A stretch of DNA of 47,187 nt from Streptomyces sp. AA1529 (GTDB lineage: Bacteria > Actinomycetota > Actinomycetes > Streptomycetales > Streptomycetaceae). Within the stretch, counting starts at the first letter, position 1; each line of letters begins with the position of its first letter. The notes below the pieces were generated by a model, which saw only the letters and a list, made by a program, of their open reading frames with translations, was not told the origin of the DNA and searched no databases. Both the position numbers and the translations under genes were made by a program. Below, piece by piece: positions 33,040-42,758 of this stretch. The stretch lies in contig NZ_ALAP01000021.1 of the NCBI RefSeq assembly GCF_000280905.1, forward strand, positions 1 through 47,187. The letters are read 5' to 3'.

Positions 33040-33600
33040 ATGAACGAGACCTATGTGACGGTGACCGGCAACGTGGCGACGAAAGTCGACCACTGGACCT
33101 CGCCGTCCGGACTTCCGGTCGCCAGGTTCCGGCTGGCCAGCACGGTCCGGCGGTTCGACCGGCAGAGCCGGCGCTGGGCGGACGCCTCCACCAGCTTCTA
33201 CACGGTCTGGGCCTGGCGAGGACTGGCCGGACATCTCGCCTCGTCCGTAGCCCGCGGTGAACCCGTCATCGTCCGCGGCCAGTTGCGCGTCGTGGAGGAC
33301 GAGCGGGACGGACGCCGGTATCTGTCGGCCGAATTGCTCGCGACGACGGTGGGGCACGATCTGACACGCGGCACCTCGGCGTTCGTGCGGACGCCCCGCG
33401 CGAACCCGGAGTCCACCCGTGGCCCCGCCCCGGCCTGGCCCCCGGTGGCCGCGGCAGGACCACCGCCCTTCGGAGCGCCGGGTGACGGGGCGGGCACACC
33501 GGGTTCCGATCCTGTTCCGGAAGAGGCCGTGCCAGGTGGTGAACTCCTGCCCGGGGCGCTGGCGGAGGACGGTGTTCCAGGTCAGCGCGGTGCGTCGTGA
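33040..33600 (+). CDS. ssb: Single-stranded DNA-binding protein, SsbB-like
   Basis: A 186-aa protein with an N-terminal OB fold (MNETYVTVTGNVATKVD; FRLASTVRRFDRQSRRW; FYTVWAWRGLAGHLASSV; GEPVIVRGQLRV) spanning about residues 1-115. The C-terminal half is Pro/Gly-rich and ends in GQRGAS, without the acidic tip that recruits replication partners. This matches the SsbB type of Streptomyces, an additional SSB whose S. coelicolor member is needed for chromosome segregation in spores, rather than the essential SsbA. The ATG at 33040 follows GGGGGAG at good spacing. Confidence 0.88.
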   Translation: MNETYVTVTGNVATKVDHWTSPSGLPVARFRLASTVRRFDRQSRRWADASTSFYTVWAWRGLAGHLASSVARGEPVIVRGQLRVVEDERDGRRYLSAELLATTVGHDLTRGTSAFVRTPRANPESTRGPAPAWPPVAAAGPPPFGAPGDGAGTPGSDPVPEEAVPGGELLPGALAEDGVPGQRGAS

Positions 33601-33792
33601 TCGTCCCGGTCCGTCGGATTCGGCGATAACGATTCCGAGTCGGAATGTGTGGCCACGGTGAATCGTGGGGATCGCGTGGCGTTTTGCTCCTTACCATCCC
33701 ACGCGTACTGACCAGGGGGTTCAGAGCTTTGCGGTGGGCCGGCGGCTCGCGGACGACGCGGCCGGGGGAGAGTCCGCCAAGAGGGGAAGACC

Positions 33793-35285
33793 ATGACTTC
33801 TGTACGGGCGCGGGCGGCCCGTCGGCTCACCGTCGTCGCGGCGGCCACCGCGCTGTGCGCGACAGGCCCGGCAGGCGCCGCCGGGCAAGCGGCCGCGGCT
33901 CCGGCGACGGCCGGAGCCGGCGCGGGCGGGGCATTCGCCGACGGGGGGCCCGAGCAGCGCAGCGGAGCGGTGGCCACGCTCGACGGCCTCCGCACGCACG
34001 GCCGAGCGGTGGTGGCCGCGGACGGCGAGAGACAGACGGTCGGCGCCGGGCTCTTCGAGATGTCCGTCGACGGAGGCGGCACGCTGCAGACGTACGGACT
34101 CGACGTGCTCAACCCGACGCAGGAGCAGTCGCGTTACGCCGAAGGGGAGTGGAAGACCTCGTCGCTGTCCGGGAACCGCAACGCGGGGAAGATCCGCTGG
34201 ACGGTCGAGCACTCCTATCCGCGGCGCAACGACCTCCAGGCGCTGGCGAAGTCCGCGGGCGCCAAGCGGCTCACCCCGCAGACCGCGGCAGCGGGCACCC
34301 AGGTCGCGATCTGGCGGCTGGCCGAGAGCGGCGCGAGCGGGGCTTCGAGGGGCGGGGGGAGGGGGAGGGCCCCCCGGAGCCGCCCGACATCACCCCCACC
34401 GACCCCGCCGCCCAGAAGCTGGCCGACCATCTCGTGCAGAAGGCGCGTTCGATGTCCGAGCCGGGTGCCTCCCTCACCTTCGACAAGGCGGAGGTCTCCG
34501 GCCGCACCGCCGAGCGCCCCGGCCCGGTGACCGTGCGCACGAACGCCGCCGCCGTGAGCGTGGCGCCCGGACCGCACGCCGCCTCCCAGGGGATGCGGAT
34601 CGTCGACCGGGAGGGGAAGCGGGTCCGTACGGCGCGCGACGGGACGAAGCTCTACTTCGAGTTGCCCGAGGGGGTGGAGTCCGGCAAGGGGTCGCTGACC
34701 GCGCAAGTCGCCACCAAGGTGCCGCTGGGCCGGGTGTTCACCGGCACCGGTGAGCGCGGCCGGGGGCAGGCGCAGATCCTGGCCGGGTCGAGCCAGTCGA
34801 CCGTCTCCGCCACCGCCACGGTCAACTGGGCCGAGCGCGGGCCCGCCCCCGCCACCACGGCGAGGGAGAACTGCGCCGACTCCGGGGTGGACATCACCGT
34901 CTCCAACGGCGGCGACTCCTCCTTCCCGCTGCGGGTCGGCAAGCAGCGCGAGGACATCGCGGGAGGCGGGCACGGCACCGTGACGGTCCCGGTGGCGGAG
35001 GACCAGCCGTACCGGATCCCGGTGCGCGGACCGCACGGGTACCGGAAGACGTTCAGCGGCGTCCTCGACTGCACGACAGCCGCCGCCGGTGGTGGAGTGA
35101 CGCGGCAGAACGCGCCCGCGACGGTCGAGCGGCCCGCGACCGTGGGCGGTGGCGGTGTCCCGGCATCGGACGGTGACCTGGCGGAGACCGGCGGCGGTGC
35201 GGGCACCCGCTTGTTCGCCGCCGTGGCCATCGCGCTGCTGGCCGTGGGAGTGACCACGCTCCGGATCGTGCGTCGCCGCGGCTGA
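33793..35285 (+). pseudogene. Thioester-domain (TQXA) surface protein with LAETG sorting signal, frameshifted
   Basis: An exported wall protein in two frames. The first frame (33793 to about 34345) has a signal peptide (RRLTVVAAATALCATGPAGAAG) and a thioester-type domain ending in AAGTQVAIWRLAES. The second (from about 34340 to 35285) continues with DPAAQKLADHLVQKARSMSEPGASL, a Cys-containing beta domain, then LAETG, a hydrophobic helix and RRRG, a sortase E-type signal. A net one-base loss in G-rich sequence at 34339-34362 explains the break. It may be real, phase-variable or a sequencing error. The Cys expected in QTYC is Gly (LQTYGLD), so the internal thioester probably cannot form. Confidence 0.75.
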
Positions 35286-35580
35286 GACGGCCGCCGGCCG
35301 CCCGGCTGCGGCCTGGGTCGCGTCCCGGCCCGGGGACCGCGGTCGGCCCGCCGCGGCTCCCGAGCTCCCCGTGTCGTGGGGAGACGCGTGCGGCCGGATC
35401 CGGTGTGCTGCGCGGTGCCGGGCACAGGTGCGGTTTCCGGCCCGGGGCCCGGGTGCGGCAAGATGGGGAGCGTATGCCTTAGCTGGAGCGGCCGCACCTC
35501 AACCCTGCGGCCCGCTGCCGCATGACGACCCGCGCGGCCTGGCCGCGTACGACTACCTACAGATTGCCGGACGGTTCCTC

Positions 35581-37245
35581 TTGGCTGAGTACATCTACAC
35601 CATGCGCAAGGCGCGCAAGGCGCACGGCGACAAGGTGATCCTCGACGACGTCACCTTGAGCTTCCTGCCCGGCGCGAAGATCGGTGTCGTGGGCCCCAAC
35701 GGCGCGGGCAAGTCCACCGTGCTCAAGATCATGGCGGGTCTGGAGCAGCCCTCCAACGGCGACGCGATGCTCTCGCCCGGCTACACCGTGGGCATCCTGC
35801 TGCAGGAGCCGCCGCTGGACGAGTCCAAGACGGTGCTGGAGAACGTCCAGGACGGTGTCGCGGAGATCAAGCAGCAGCTCGACCGGTTCAACCAGATCGC
35901 CGAGCAGATGGCGACCGAGTACACCGACGAGCTGATGGAGGAGATGGGCAAGCTCCAGGAGAAGCTCGACCACGCGAACGCCTGGGATCTGGACGCGCAG
36001 CTGGAGCAGGCCATGGACGCGCTGGGCTGCCCGCCCGGCGACTGGCCGGTCACCAACCTCTCCGGTGGCGAGAAGCGCCGTGTCGCGCTCTGCAAGCTGC
36101 TGCTGGAGCAGCCCGATCTGCTGCTGCTGGACGAGCCGACCAACCACCTGGACGCCGAGTCGGTGCAGTGGCTTGAGCAGCACCTGGCCAAGTACCCGGG
36201 CACCGTCGTGGCCATCACCCACGACCGCTACTTCCTGGACAACGTGGCCGGCTGGATCATGGAGCTGGACCGCGGCCGTGCCATCGGCTACGAGGGCAAC
36301 TACTCCACGTACCTGGAGAAGAAGCAGTCCCGCCTCAAGGTGGAGGGCCAGAAGGACGCCAAGCGGCAGAAGCGCCTCAAGGAGGAGCTGGAGTGGGTCC
36401 GCTCCAACGCCAAGGGGCGGCAGGCCAAGTCGCGGGCGCGGCTGACCCGGTACGAGGAGATGGCCGCCGAGGCGGAGAAGACCCGGAAGCTGGACTTCGA
36501 GGAGATCCAGATCCCGCCGGGGCCGCGGCTGGGCAATGTGGTCGTCGAGGTGGAGAACCTCAGCAAGGCGTTCGGTGACAAGGTGCTCATCGACGACCTG
36601 TCCTTCACGCTGCCGCGGAACGGGATCGTGGGCGTGATCGGCCCGAACGGTGCGGGCAAGACCACGCTGTTCAAGATGATCCAGGGGCTGGAGGAGGCCG
36701 ACTCCGGCTCGATCAAGGTCGGTGACACGGTCAAGATCTCCTACGTCGACCAGAGCCGCGCGAACATCGACGCGAAGAAGACGCTGTGGGCGGTCGTCTC
36801 CGACGAACTGGACTACATCAACGTCGGTCAGGTCGAGATGCCGTCGCGCGCCTACGTGAGCGCGTTCGGGTTCAAGGGCCCGGACCAGCAGAAGCCGGCG
36901 GGCGTGCTCTCCGGCGGTGAGCGCAACCGGCTGAACCTGGCGCTCACCCTCAAGCAGGGCGGCAACCTGCTGCTGCTGGACGAGCCGACCAACGACCTGG
37001 ACGTGGAGACGCTCTCCTCGCTGGAGAACGCGCTGCTGGACTTCCCGGGCTGTGCGGTGGTCGTCTCCCACGACCGCTGGTTCCTGGACCGGGTGGCCAC
37101 CCACATCCTCGCCTACGAGGGCGAGAGCAAGTGGTTCTGGTTCGAGGGCAACTTCGAGTCCTACGAGAAGAACAAGATCGAGCGGCTGGGGGCGGACGCG
37201 GCGCGTCCGCACCGGGCGACGTACAAGAAGCTCACCCGGAGCTGA
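35581..37245 (+). CDS. ettA: Energy-dependent translational throttle protein EttA (ABC-F)
   Basis: A soluble ABC-F ATPase that binds the ribosomal E site and gates the first elongation step according to the ATP/ADP ratio. The 554-aa length equals the family norm. The TTG at 35581 gives the conserved start AEYIYTMRKARKAHGDK; the upstream open frame is not conserved-looking. Two ABC domains are complete: GPNGAGKST (~38), LSGGEKRR and LLLLDEPTNHLDAESV; and GPNGAGKTT, LSGGERNR and LLLLDEPTNDLDVETL. The linker carries the basic arm (RLKEELEWVRSNAKGRQAKS). It is followed 4 nt later by a thioesterase gene. Confidence 0.95.
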   Translation: MAEYIYTMRKARKAHGDKVILDDVTLSFLPGAKIGVVGPNGAGKSTVLKIMAGLEQPSNGDAMLSPGYTVGILLQEPPLDESKTVLENVQDGVAEIKQQLDRFNQIAEQMATEYTDELMEEMGKLQEKLDHANAWDLDAQLEQAMDALGCPPGDWPVTNLSGGEKRRVALCKLLLEQPDLLLLDEPTNHLDAESVQWLEQHLAKYPGTVVAITHDRYFLDNVAGWIMELDRGRAIGYEGNYSTYLEKKQSRLKVEGQKDAKRQKRLKEELEWVRSNAKGRQAKSRARLTRYEEMAAEAEKTRKLDFEEIQIPPGPRLGNVVVEVENLSKAFGDKVLIDDLSFTLPRNGIVGVIGPNGAGKTTLFKMIQGLEEADSGSIKVGDTVKISYVDQSRANIDAKKTLWAVVSDELDYINVGQVEMPSRAYVSAFGFKGPDQQKPAGVLSGGERNRLNLALTLKQGGNLLLLDEPTNDLDVETLSSLENALLDFPGCAVVVSHDRWFLDRVATHILAYEGESKWFWFEGNFESYEKNKIERLGADAARPHRATYKKLTRS

Positions 37246-37249
37246 GCGC

Positions 37250-37675
37250 GTGCGGCACAGCTACCGGTGTCCGCTGCGCTGGTCGGACATGGACGCCTTC
37301 GGGCACGTCAACAACGTCGTCTACCTCCGCTATCTGGAGGAGGCCAGGATCGATTTCCTGACCCGGGCGGCGCGGGAGACGGACCCGGAGGCGTTCACGG
37401 GCGGCACCGTCGTGGCGCGGCACGAGATCGACTATCTGCGGCAGTTGGTCCACCAGGCGGATCCGGTCACGGTGGAGACGTGGGTGGTGAAGCTGACCGC
37501 GGCGTCGGTGACGTTCGGCTACGAGATCAGGGACCCCGAGTCCGAGGGTCGCCCGTTCGTGCGGGCGCGGACGGTCGTGGTGCCGTACAACCTGGAGGAG
37601 GGCTATCCGCGGCGGCTGTCGGCCGCGGAGCGCTCCTTCCTGGAGGGGTACATCGATGACAGCCACAGCGGCTGA
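37250..37675 (+). CDS. 4-hydroxybenzoyl-CoA-type acyl-CoA thioesterase
   Basis: A 141-aa single hotdog-fold protein that hydrolyses acyl-CoA thioesters. The family motif DMDAFGHVNNVVYLRYLEEAR lies at about residues 13-33, with the Asp/His/Asn active-site pattern. The GTG at 37250 has GGAG 8 nt upstream. It lies 4 nt after ettA and overlaps the next gene by 20 nt, so the three form an operon. The substrate is not predictable. Confidence 0.9.
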   Translation: MRHSYRCPLRWSDMDAFGHVNNVVYLRYLEEARIDFLTRAARETDPEAFTGGTVVARHEIDYLRQLVHQADPVTVETWVVKLTAASVTFGYEIRDPESEGRPFVRARTVVVPYNLEEGYPRRLSAAERSFLEGYIDDSHSG

Positions 37676-38330
37676 CCGGCTGGTCTTCGCCGACCCCGGG
37701 GAGGCGGCGGGGCTCGCCGCCTTCCTGGAGCGGCTGGTGCGCTGGGAGAAGAACGCCGCGGTGCGCATCCAGGCGGGTGGCGGGGTGGCCGGGGTGTTCG
37801 CCAGGCCCGCCCGCTTCGAGGTGCTGGCCGTGCGCACCGGGCGGTTGCTGGAGCCGGTGGAGCTCGATGTCACCGTGGCCGCGGGTGAGCTGCTGGAACT
37901 CGTCGAGGAGGACCGGGAGGCCGTCGCTGTTCCGAAGGCCGTGACCGGTCCGTCCTGGGCGGGTGTGCTGCCGCCGCGCGGCGGCTGGCGGGAGTTCGCC
38001 CGGGTGCCGGTGGACGCGGTGGGGTCGGTGGCGGCCGCCGCGGTCGGTGAGTTCCGGGAGCGGGCCGAGAAGCTGCCGCCGGAGCGCCGGGGCAGGCAGA
38101 CCCTGGACGCGCTCGCGGAGGAGATCTGGTCCCGCCCGCTGGGGCGCACGCAGTTGCCGCTGCGCGCCGCGCACGCGGCGCATGCGCTCGGTTTCCTGCG
38201 CGGGACGGATCCGGCGGCGCTGCTGGAGTCCGGGCCGTGGCTGCGGCTGCGGACGGTCTACGGGTCGGTGGCCGTGCGCCGCCGGGAGCGTCCGGGAGCG
38301 GGCGGCGGGCTGAGCGTCACGCCTGTATGA
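37656..38330 (+). CDS. Conserved hypothetical protein
   Basis: A 224-aa protein I cannot assign. It starts with an aromatic-containing helix (GLAAFLERLVRWEKNAAVRIQ), then a beta-rich part (FARPARFEVLAVRTGRLLEPVELDVTV), a Trp/Pro segment (GPSWAGVLPPRGGWREF), and a helical C-terminal half with EEIWSRPL and LPLRAAHAAHALGFL. No signal peptide or membrane segment is seen. The ATG at 37656 has GGAGGGG upstream and overlaps the thioesterase stop. The layout ettA, thioesterase, this gene suggests co-expression. Confidence 0.75.
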   Translation: MTATAADRLVFADPGEAAGLAAFLERLVRWEKNAAVRIQAGGGVAGVFARPARFEVLAVRTGRLLEPVELDVTVAAGELLELVEEDREAVAVPKAVTGPSWAGVLPPRGGWREFARVPVDAVGSVAAAAVGEFRERAEKLPPERRGRQTLDALAEEIWSRPLGRTQLPLRAAHAAHALGFLRGTDPAALLESGPWLRLRTVYGSVAVRRRERPGAGGGLSVTPV

Positions 38331-38533
38331 GCCGTACGTCGGTGACCGTCGGTTTCCGGTCGCCGGAGGCGGCCCGCCGGGAGCGGACCGCCGGAGCAGG
38401 CCCGCCGGGAGCACCGCCGACGACGTTCCGCCCCACGTGTGCGGCCCTTCCGGCGGAGGGGCCGCAGCAGGGCGGGTGCCGGCGGCGCCCCGGCAGGACC
38501 GTCCCGGCGCCGGCGAGCGGTCCGCGGTGCCGG

Positions 38534-38935
38534 TCAGTCCGCGGTGTTGATCAGCGAGCCGGCGGCGTAGACGAGGTAGTCCCAGAGCTTGGCCTCCAGC
38601 GGGGCGGGCAGCTCCAGGCTGTCGACGGCGTCCCGCATGTGCCGCAGCCAGGCGTCGTGCGCGGCCCGGTCGACCGTGAAGGGCGCGTGCCGCATCCGCA
38701 GCCGCGGGTGGCCCCGCGCGTCGCTGTAGGTGCGGGGGCCGCCCCAGTACTGCATCAGGAAGAGCGCCAGCCGCTCCTCGGCCGGTCCCAGGTCCTCCTC
38801 CGGGTACATGGGCCGCAGCAGGGGGTCCTCGGCGACACCCTGGTAGAAGCGGTGCACCAGCCGCCGAAACGTCTCCTCGCCACCGACCTGTTCGTAGAAG
38901 GTCTGCGTTTCCAGACTGCCGCGCGGAATCTCCAT
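38534..38935 (-). CDS. glbO: Group II truncated haemoglobin (GlbO/TrHbO)
   Basis: A 133-aa haem protein of the 2-on-2 globin fold. Visible landmarks are FYEQVGGEETFRRLVHRFYQGVAEDP with the B10 Tyr, RPMYPEEDL with a CD1 Tyr, LRMRHAPF with the proximal F8 His, and AHDAWLRHM with the G8 Trp typical of group II. In mycobacteria and streptomycetes these proteins bind O2 or NO or detoxify them. The ATG at 38935 gives the expected start. It lies beyond an ABC-2 exporter pair on the same strand, separated by 98 bp. Confidence 0.92.
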   Translation of the reverse strand: MEIPRGSLETQTFYEQVGGEETFRRLVHRFYQGVAEDPLLRPMYPEEDLGPAEERLALFLMQYWGGPRTYSDARGHPRLRMRHAPFTVDRAAHDAWLRHMRDAVDSLELPAPLEAKLWDYLVYAAGSLINTAD

Positions 38936-39033
38936 CACCCGTCCATGGTCGCAGACGGCCCGGAGGAGGTCCGCGGACCTAGGACCGGCCCTCCTCGGTT
39001 CCTCCCCCGGGCCCCGCACCCCACCGGTTCCGG

Positions 39034-40110
39034 TCAGCCGGCGTCCCAGCGGAAGACCCGCGCGGCGATCGCCGTCAGCACCGCGGCGAACAGCAGCAGT
39101 CCGCCCATCACGGGCAGCGCGGTGCCCCAGCTCTCCCCGCGGGTGAGGACGTCCTGCATGGCCGAGGCCAGGTGCTTGAGCGGCAGGAACTCGCTGACCG
39201 CGCGGATCCACCCCGGTGCGTTGTCCAGCGGGAAGAAGGTGCCGGAGAGGAACGCCATGGGCAGGATGATCAGCTGCGCCATCCCGTTGGCCGCCTCCTC
39301 GGTCCTGGCGAACGAGCCGACCAGCAGCCCGATGGACATGAACGCCAGCGTGCCGCACACCACCAGCGGCAGGCACAGCCACCAGTCGCCGGTGAGTTTC
39401 AGCCCGTAGTAGGGCAGCGAGGCCACCGCCAGGAAGATCGCCGTCTGTGCGAAGGCGGTCAACAGGTTCACGCCGACCCGGGCGCCGACCACGCTGCGCG
39501 CACTGATCGGGGCGAGCCACAGACGGCGCAGGATGCGCTTGCGGCGCCAGCTCACCAGGTTGAAGGCGGAGCCGAAGACGCCGCCCATCGCCACCGCCCA
39601 GCCCAGCAGCCCCGGCGTGAGGTACTGGATCGGTTTGGTGGTCTCGTCCTCGACGGTGCCGGTCCGCAGCGCGAAGGCGGGCGGCTGCCCGGTCGCACGC
39701 TGGTTGGCCTGCTGGACGATGCTGTCGAGCACACCCCGTACGCTGCCCGAGCGCACCTGGTCGGCCGCCGAGTAGCGCAGCTCCACCTTGCCGTCCCGCT
39801 GGAAGACGGCGGCGTCGGCGTCACCCTTGCGGACCTTCTCCAGGGCCTCGCGGCGGGCCGCGGCCGAACCGTCGGTCTTCTCGATCTCCAGGACGTCCCG
39901 CAGCCCGGCGCGCTCCTTGTCGGGCATGCCGTCGAGCACCTTGACGTTGCCGACCTGCACGATGTCGGACTTGTCGGCCCCCTGGTCCTTGAACAGCGCG
40001 CCGAAGAGCATCAGGAACATCAGCGGGAAGATCAGTGTGAAGAAGACCGCCGCACGGTCGCGGGCCAGCCCGCGTGCCATCGCCAGCGACAGATTGAGGA
40101 ACGCTCTCAC
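39034..40110 (-). CDS. ABC-2 type exporter permease
   Basis: A 358-aa integral membrane protein. The first membrane helix (VFFTLIFPLMFLMLFGALF) is followed by a large extracellular loop (~180 residues), then a cluster of five helices ending near the C-terminus (LVVCGTLAFMSIGLLVGSF; MAQLIILPMAFLSGTFFPL; LPVMGGLLLFAAVLTAIAA). The GTG at 40110 overlaps the ATPase stop (GTGA), so the two are co-translated. It forms the channel of a homodimeric drug/lipid-type exporter; the substrate is unknown. Confidence 0.9.
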   Translation of the reverse strand: MRAFLNLSLAMARGLARDRAAVFFTLIFPLMFLMLFGALFKDQGADKSDIVQVGNVKVLDGMPDKERAGLRDVLEIEKTDGSAAARREALEKVRKGDADAAVFQRDGKVELRYSAADQVRSGSVRGVLDSIVQQANQRATGQPPAFALRTGTVEDETTKPIQYLTPGLLGWAVAMGGVFGSAFNLVSWRRKRILRRLWLAPISARSVVGARVGVNLLTAFAQTAIFLAVASLPYYGLKLTGDWWLCLPLVVCGTLAFMSIGLLVGSFARTEEAANGMAQLIILPMAFLSGTFFPLDNAPGWIRAVSEFLPLKHLASAMQDVLTRGESWGTALPVMGGLLLFAAVLTAIAARVFRWDAG

Positions 40111-40832
40111 TCCCGGTACTCCCGCCCCGTCAACTGGAGGAAGACGTCCTCCAGGGTGTCGACTTCCAGCTCCCGCACGAGCGAGCGCGGCGGCCCCACC
40201 CGCAGCACCTTCCCGTGGTCCATGACGGCGACCCGGTCGCACAGCGTCTCGGCCTCGTCCATGTAGTGCGTGGTGAGCACCACGGTGCGGCCGGAGGAGT
40301 TGAGGGTGCGCAGCAGATCCCACAGGTTGCGCCGGGCCTGCGGGTCCAGGCCGGTGGTGGGCTCGTCCAGGAAGACCAGCTCCGGATCGTGGACCAGGGC
40401 GCAGGCGATGGACAGCCGCTGCGCCTGGCCGCCGGAGAGCTTGTCCTCCCGGGTGTCCGCCTTCTCGGCGAGTCCCACGGTCTCCAGCATCCGGTCGGCG
40501 TGCGACTCCGCGATGCCGTAGAGCGCGGCGAAGGTGCGTATCTGCTCCCGGGCGGTCAGCCGCTCGAAGAACGCGGACGCCTGGAGCTGCACGCCTATCC
40601 GGCGCAGCAGTGCCGGGTCGCGCGGCCAGGAGGGCGATCCCAGCAGGTGTGCGGTTCCCTCGTCGGGTTCGCGGAGTCCTTCCAGGAGCTCCATGGTGGT
40701 CGTCTTGCCGGCTCCGTTCGGCCCGAGGATGCCGTAGAACTCGCCGCGCCGCACTTCGAGGGAGACACCGTCGACGGCCTGCGTCTCCCCGTAGCGTTTG
40801 CGCAGCCCGTCGGCTGTGATCGCGTTGGACAT
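40107..40832 (-). CDS. ABC exporter ATP-binding protein
   Basis: A 241-aa ATPase with Walker A GPNGAGKTT (~36-44), Q-loop GVQLQASAFF, signature LSGGQAQR, Walker B LVFLDEPTTGLD and the H-loop TTHYMDEA. It resembles DrrA-type exporters that move antibiotics or lipids. It pairs with the downstream permease, which overlaps its stop. The ATG at 40832 is the first in frame. Confidence 0.93.
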   Translation of the reverse strand: MSNAITADGLRKRYGETQAVDGVSLEVRRGEFYGILGPNGAGKTTTMELLEGLREPDEGTAHLLGSPSWPRDPALLRRIGVQLQASAFFERLTAREQIRTFAALYGIAESHADRMLETVGLAEKADTREDKLSGGQAQRLSIACALVHDPELVFLDEPTTGLDPQARRNLWDLLRTLNSSGRTVVLTTHYMDEAETLCDRVAVMDHGKVLRVGPPRSLVRELEVDTLEDVFLQLTGREYRE

Positions 40833-41304
40833 GCGCGGAGGCTAATGGCTGAATCCGGTATTCCGGTCTCGTGCGGTCATCTGTTCCGTCTCACCTGGCC
40901 ATCGGACGGATCGCGCTGGGGTGACGTCCGGATGCGGCCGGACCGCCCGCGCCCCGCACACCTCGTGTGCCCCCGTCCGCGGCAGCCGGGAACCGGGCGG
41001 CCCGCGGCACGCGTGAGGGAGGGCAGGAGCGGGCGCGGCGGCAGCGCCCGGCAGGCGGAGACGCCGCGCCGGGAGGTGCCGGGGGACCGGCCCGGGTCGG
41101 GCATTCGGTCGCGATCCGAACAAGATCCCGGCCAACTCCCTGCCACCGCTGCCCGCGGCGGCCATACTGCTGGCCTGGGCACCACGGCCGGGGCGTCCCG
41201 ACGCTCGCGGTCCCGGGCAGGGGAGCCGGGGGCCGCGCGGAACGGAGCGGAGGGCACGTACGCGGCGGGGTGCCGGCCAGCGACCGAGGGGGAGGGCTCC
41301 AGCC
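40833..41304. other. Divergent intergenic region, ABC exporter / glnX
   Basis: These 472 bp lie between two divergently transcribed operons. Long frames here are high-GC shadows; none has convincing protein character. The region should hold promoters for both operons. GGGGGAGGG at about 41289-41297 is the ribosome-binding site of the GTG at 41305. Confidence 0.4.
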
Positions 41305-42744
41305 GTGACTCAGCAGCCGACCGTGCCACCGGCCCCGCCGCCGCTGTCCGCGGCGTCGCCGGACGGGCCCGCGGGACCGGATCCGGCCGCGGCGGGCGGC
41401 GGGCCGCGGTCCGCGGCGCCGCCGGCTTCGCGCCGTACGGCCTGGTCCGAGGGGATGCGGCGGCTGCGCGCGGCCGCGACCACCGAGCCGGGCAGGCTGC
41501 GGGTGATCGGTGCGGCCCTGGTCGCGCTCGTGCTGCTGTCCGGGGCCGTGTCGGCGTGGCAGGTCTCGGACCGGGTGGCGGCGGCGGACGCCGTCGTCGA
41601 CCACAGCCAGCCGCTGAGCGCGGACGCCGCGCACATCTACCGCTCGCTGGCCGATGCCGACACCTCGGCCTCCAGCGGCTTCCTCGCGGGCGGTGACGAG
41701 CCCCGCTCGGAGCGCCGCCGCTACGAGAAGGACATCCGCGAGGCGTCCGAACTGCTCGCCGAGGCGGCGGCCGCCTCCGGCGGGTCGCCGACCGCGGAGC
41801 GGCAGATCGCCGTACTCAACCGCGGGCTGCCCGTCTACACGGGCCTGGTGGAGTCCGCACGCGCCGACAACCGGCAGGGCCTGCCGCTGGGCGGCGCCTA
41901 TCTGCGGTACGCCAACGAGAAGATGCGCGGCGAGCTGCTGCCCGCCGCCCGCAAGCTGTACACGGCCGAGACGGAGCAGTTGGGCGGCGACTACGCGGAG
42001 GCCGAGAGCTGGCCGCTGCTCGGGCTCGGCACCGGCGTGCTGGCGCTCGCCGCGTTGGGCTGGGCGCAGCGCCGCAACTACCGCCGCACCAACCGGGTCT
42101 TCGACCGCGGCCTGCTCGGTGCGACCGCCGCGGTGCTCGCGCTGCTGGTGTGGCTCGGAGCGGGGCACGCACTGGCGCGCTCGGGTCTGCACGAGTCCGA
42201 CACCAAGGGCGCGCGTTCGCTGCAGGCCCTCAACGAGGCGTGGATAGGCACCCTCCAGGCGCGCGGTGACGAGAACATGACGCTCGTCGCGCGCGGTGGC
42301 GGCGCGGCGTACGAGAAGAGCTACCGCAAGCAGATGGCCGCGGTCGCGGGCACCGGTGAACGGCGCGTCGGGGGCGGGCTGCTGGGGGAGGCCCGCCGGG
42401 TCGCGGACGACCGCACCGGCGGTGACGCGGTGCGGGACGCGCAGCGGGCCGTGCGGACCTGGCAGGAGCGGCACCGGCAGGCGCGGGCCGAGGACGACGG
42501 CGGCCACTACGAGGACGCGGTCGCGCGGGTGATCGGTGCCGAGGACAGCACGCGGGAGAGCTTCGACGCGGCGGACGCGAGCCTGGGCAGGGCCGCGGCG
42601 CACGAGCAGCGCCAGTTCGAGGAGGCCGCCGCGCAGGGCCGCGGCCGGTTCGGCGGGCTGCTGGTGGGCGCGCTGCTGCTGGCCGTGCTCGGCGCGGTGG
42701 GCACGGTGTCGGGTATCGGGCGGCGGCTCGCGGAGTACAGGTGA
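41305..42744 (+). CDS. glnX: GlnX-like membrane sensor protein
   Basis: A 479-aa protein with four hydrophobic segments, near residues 65-85, 237-255, 269-290 and 449-472, and large helical extracytoplasmic loops between the first and second and the third and fourth. The Pro/Ala-rich N-terminus is cytosolic. This topology and the position upstream of a solute-binding protein and PknG match mycobacterial GlnX, which relays binding of extracellular Asp/Glu by GlnH to the cytosolic kinase PknG. The GTG start follows a strong ribosome-binding site. Assignment rests on context and topology. Confidence 0.75.
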   Translation: MTQQPTVPPAPPPLSAASPDGPAGPDPAAAGGGPRSAAPPASRRTAWSEGMRRLRAAATTEPGRLRVIGAALVALVLLSGAVSAWQVSDRVAAADAVVDHSQPLSADAAHIYRSLADADTSASSGFLAGGDEPRSERRRYEKDIREASELLAEAAAASGGSPTAERQIAVLNRGLPVYTGLVESARADNRQGLPLGGAYLRYANEKMRGELLPAARKLYTAETEQLGGDYAEAESWPLLGLGTGVLALAALGWAQRRNYRRTNRVFDRGLLGATAAVLALLVWLGAGHALARSGLHESDTKGARSLQALNEAWIGTLQARGDENMTLVARGGGAAYEKSYRKQMAAVAGTGERRVGGGLLGEARRVADDRTGGDAVRDAQRAVRTWQERHRQARAEDDGGHYEDAVARVIGAEDSTRESFDAADASLGRAAAHEQRQFEEAAAQGRGRFGGLLVGALLLAVLGAVGTVSGIGRRLAEYR

Positions 42745-42758
42745 GGAGGGGGGACGCC

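Noticed and set aside
40833..41304. Genes in the exporter/glnX intergenic region
   Set aside because: Frames on both strands are long only because of GC content; no start, ribosome-binding site and domain combination is convincing.
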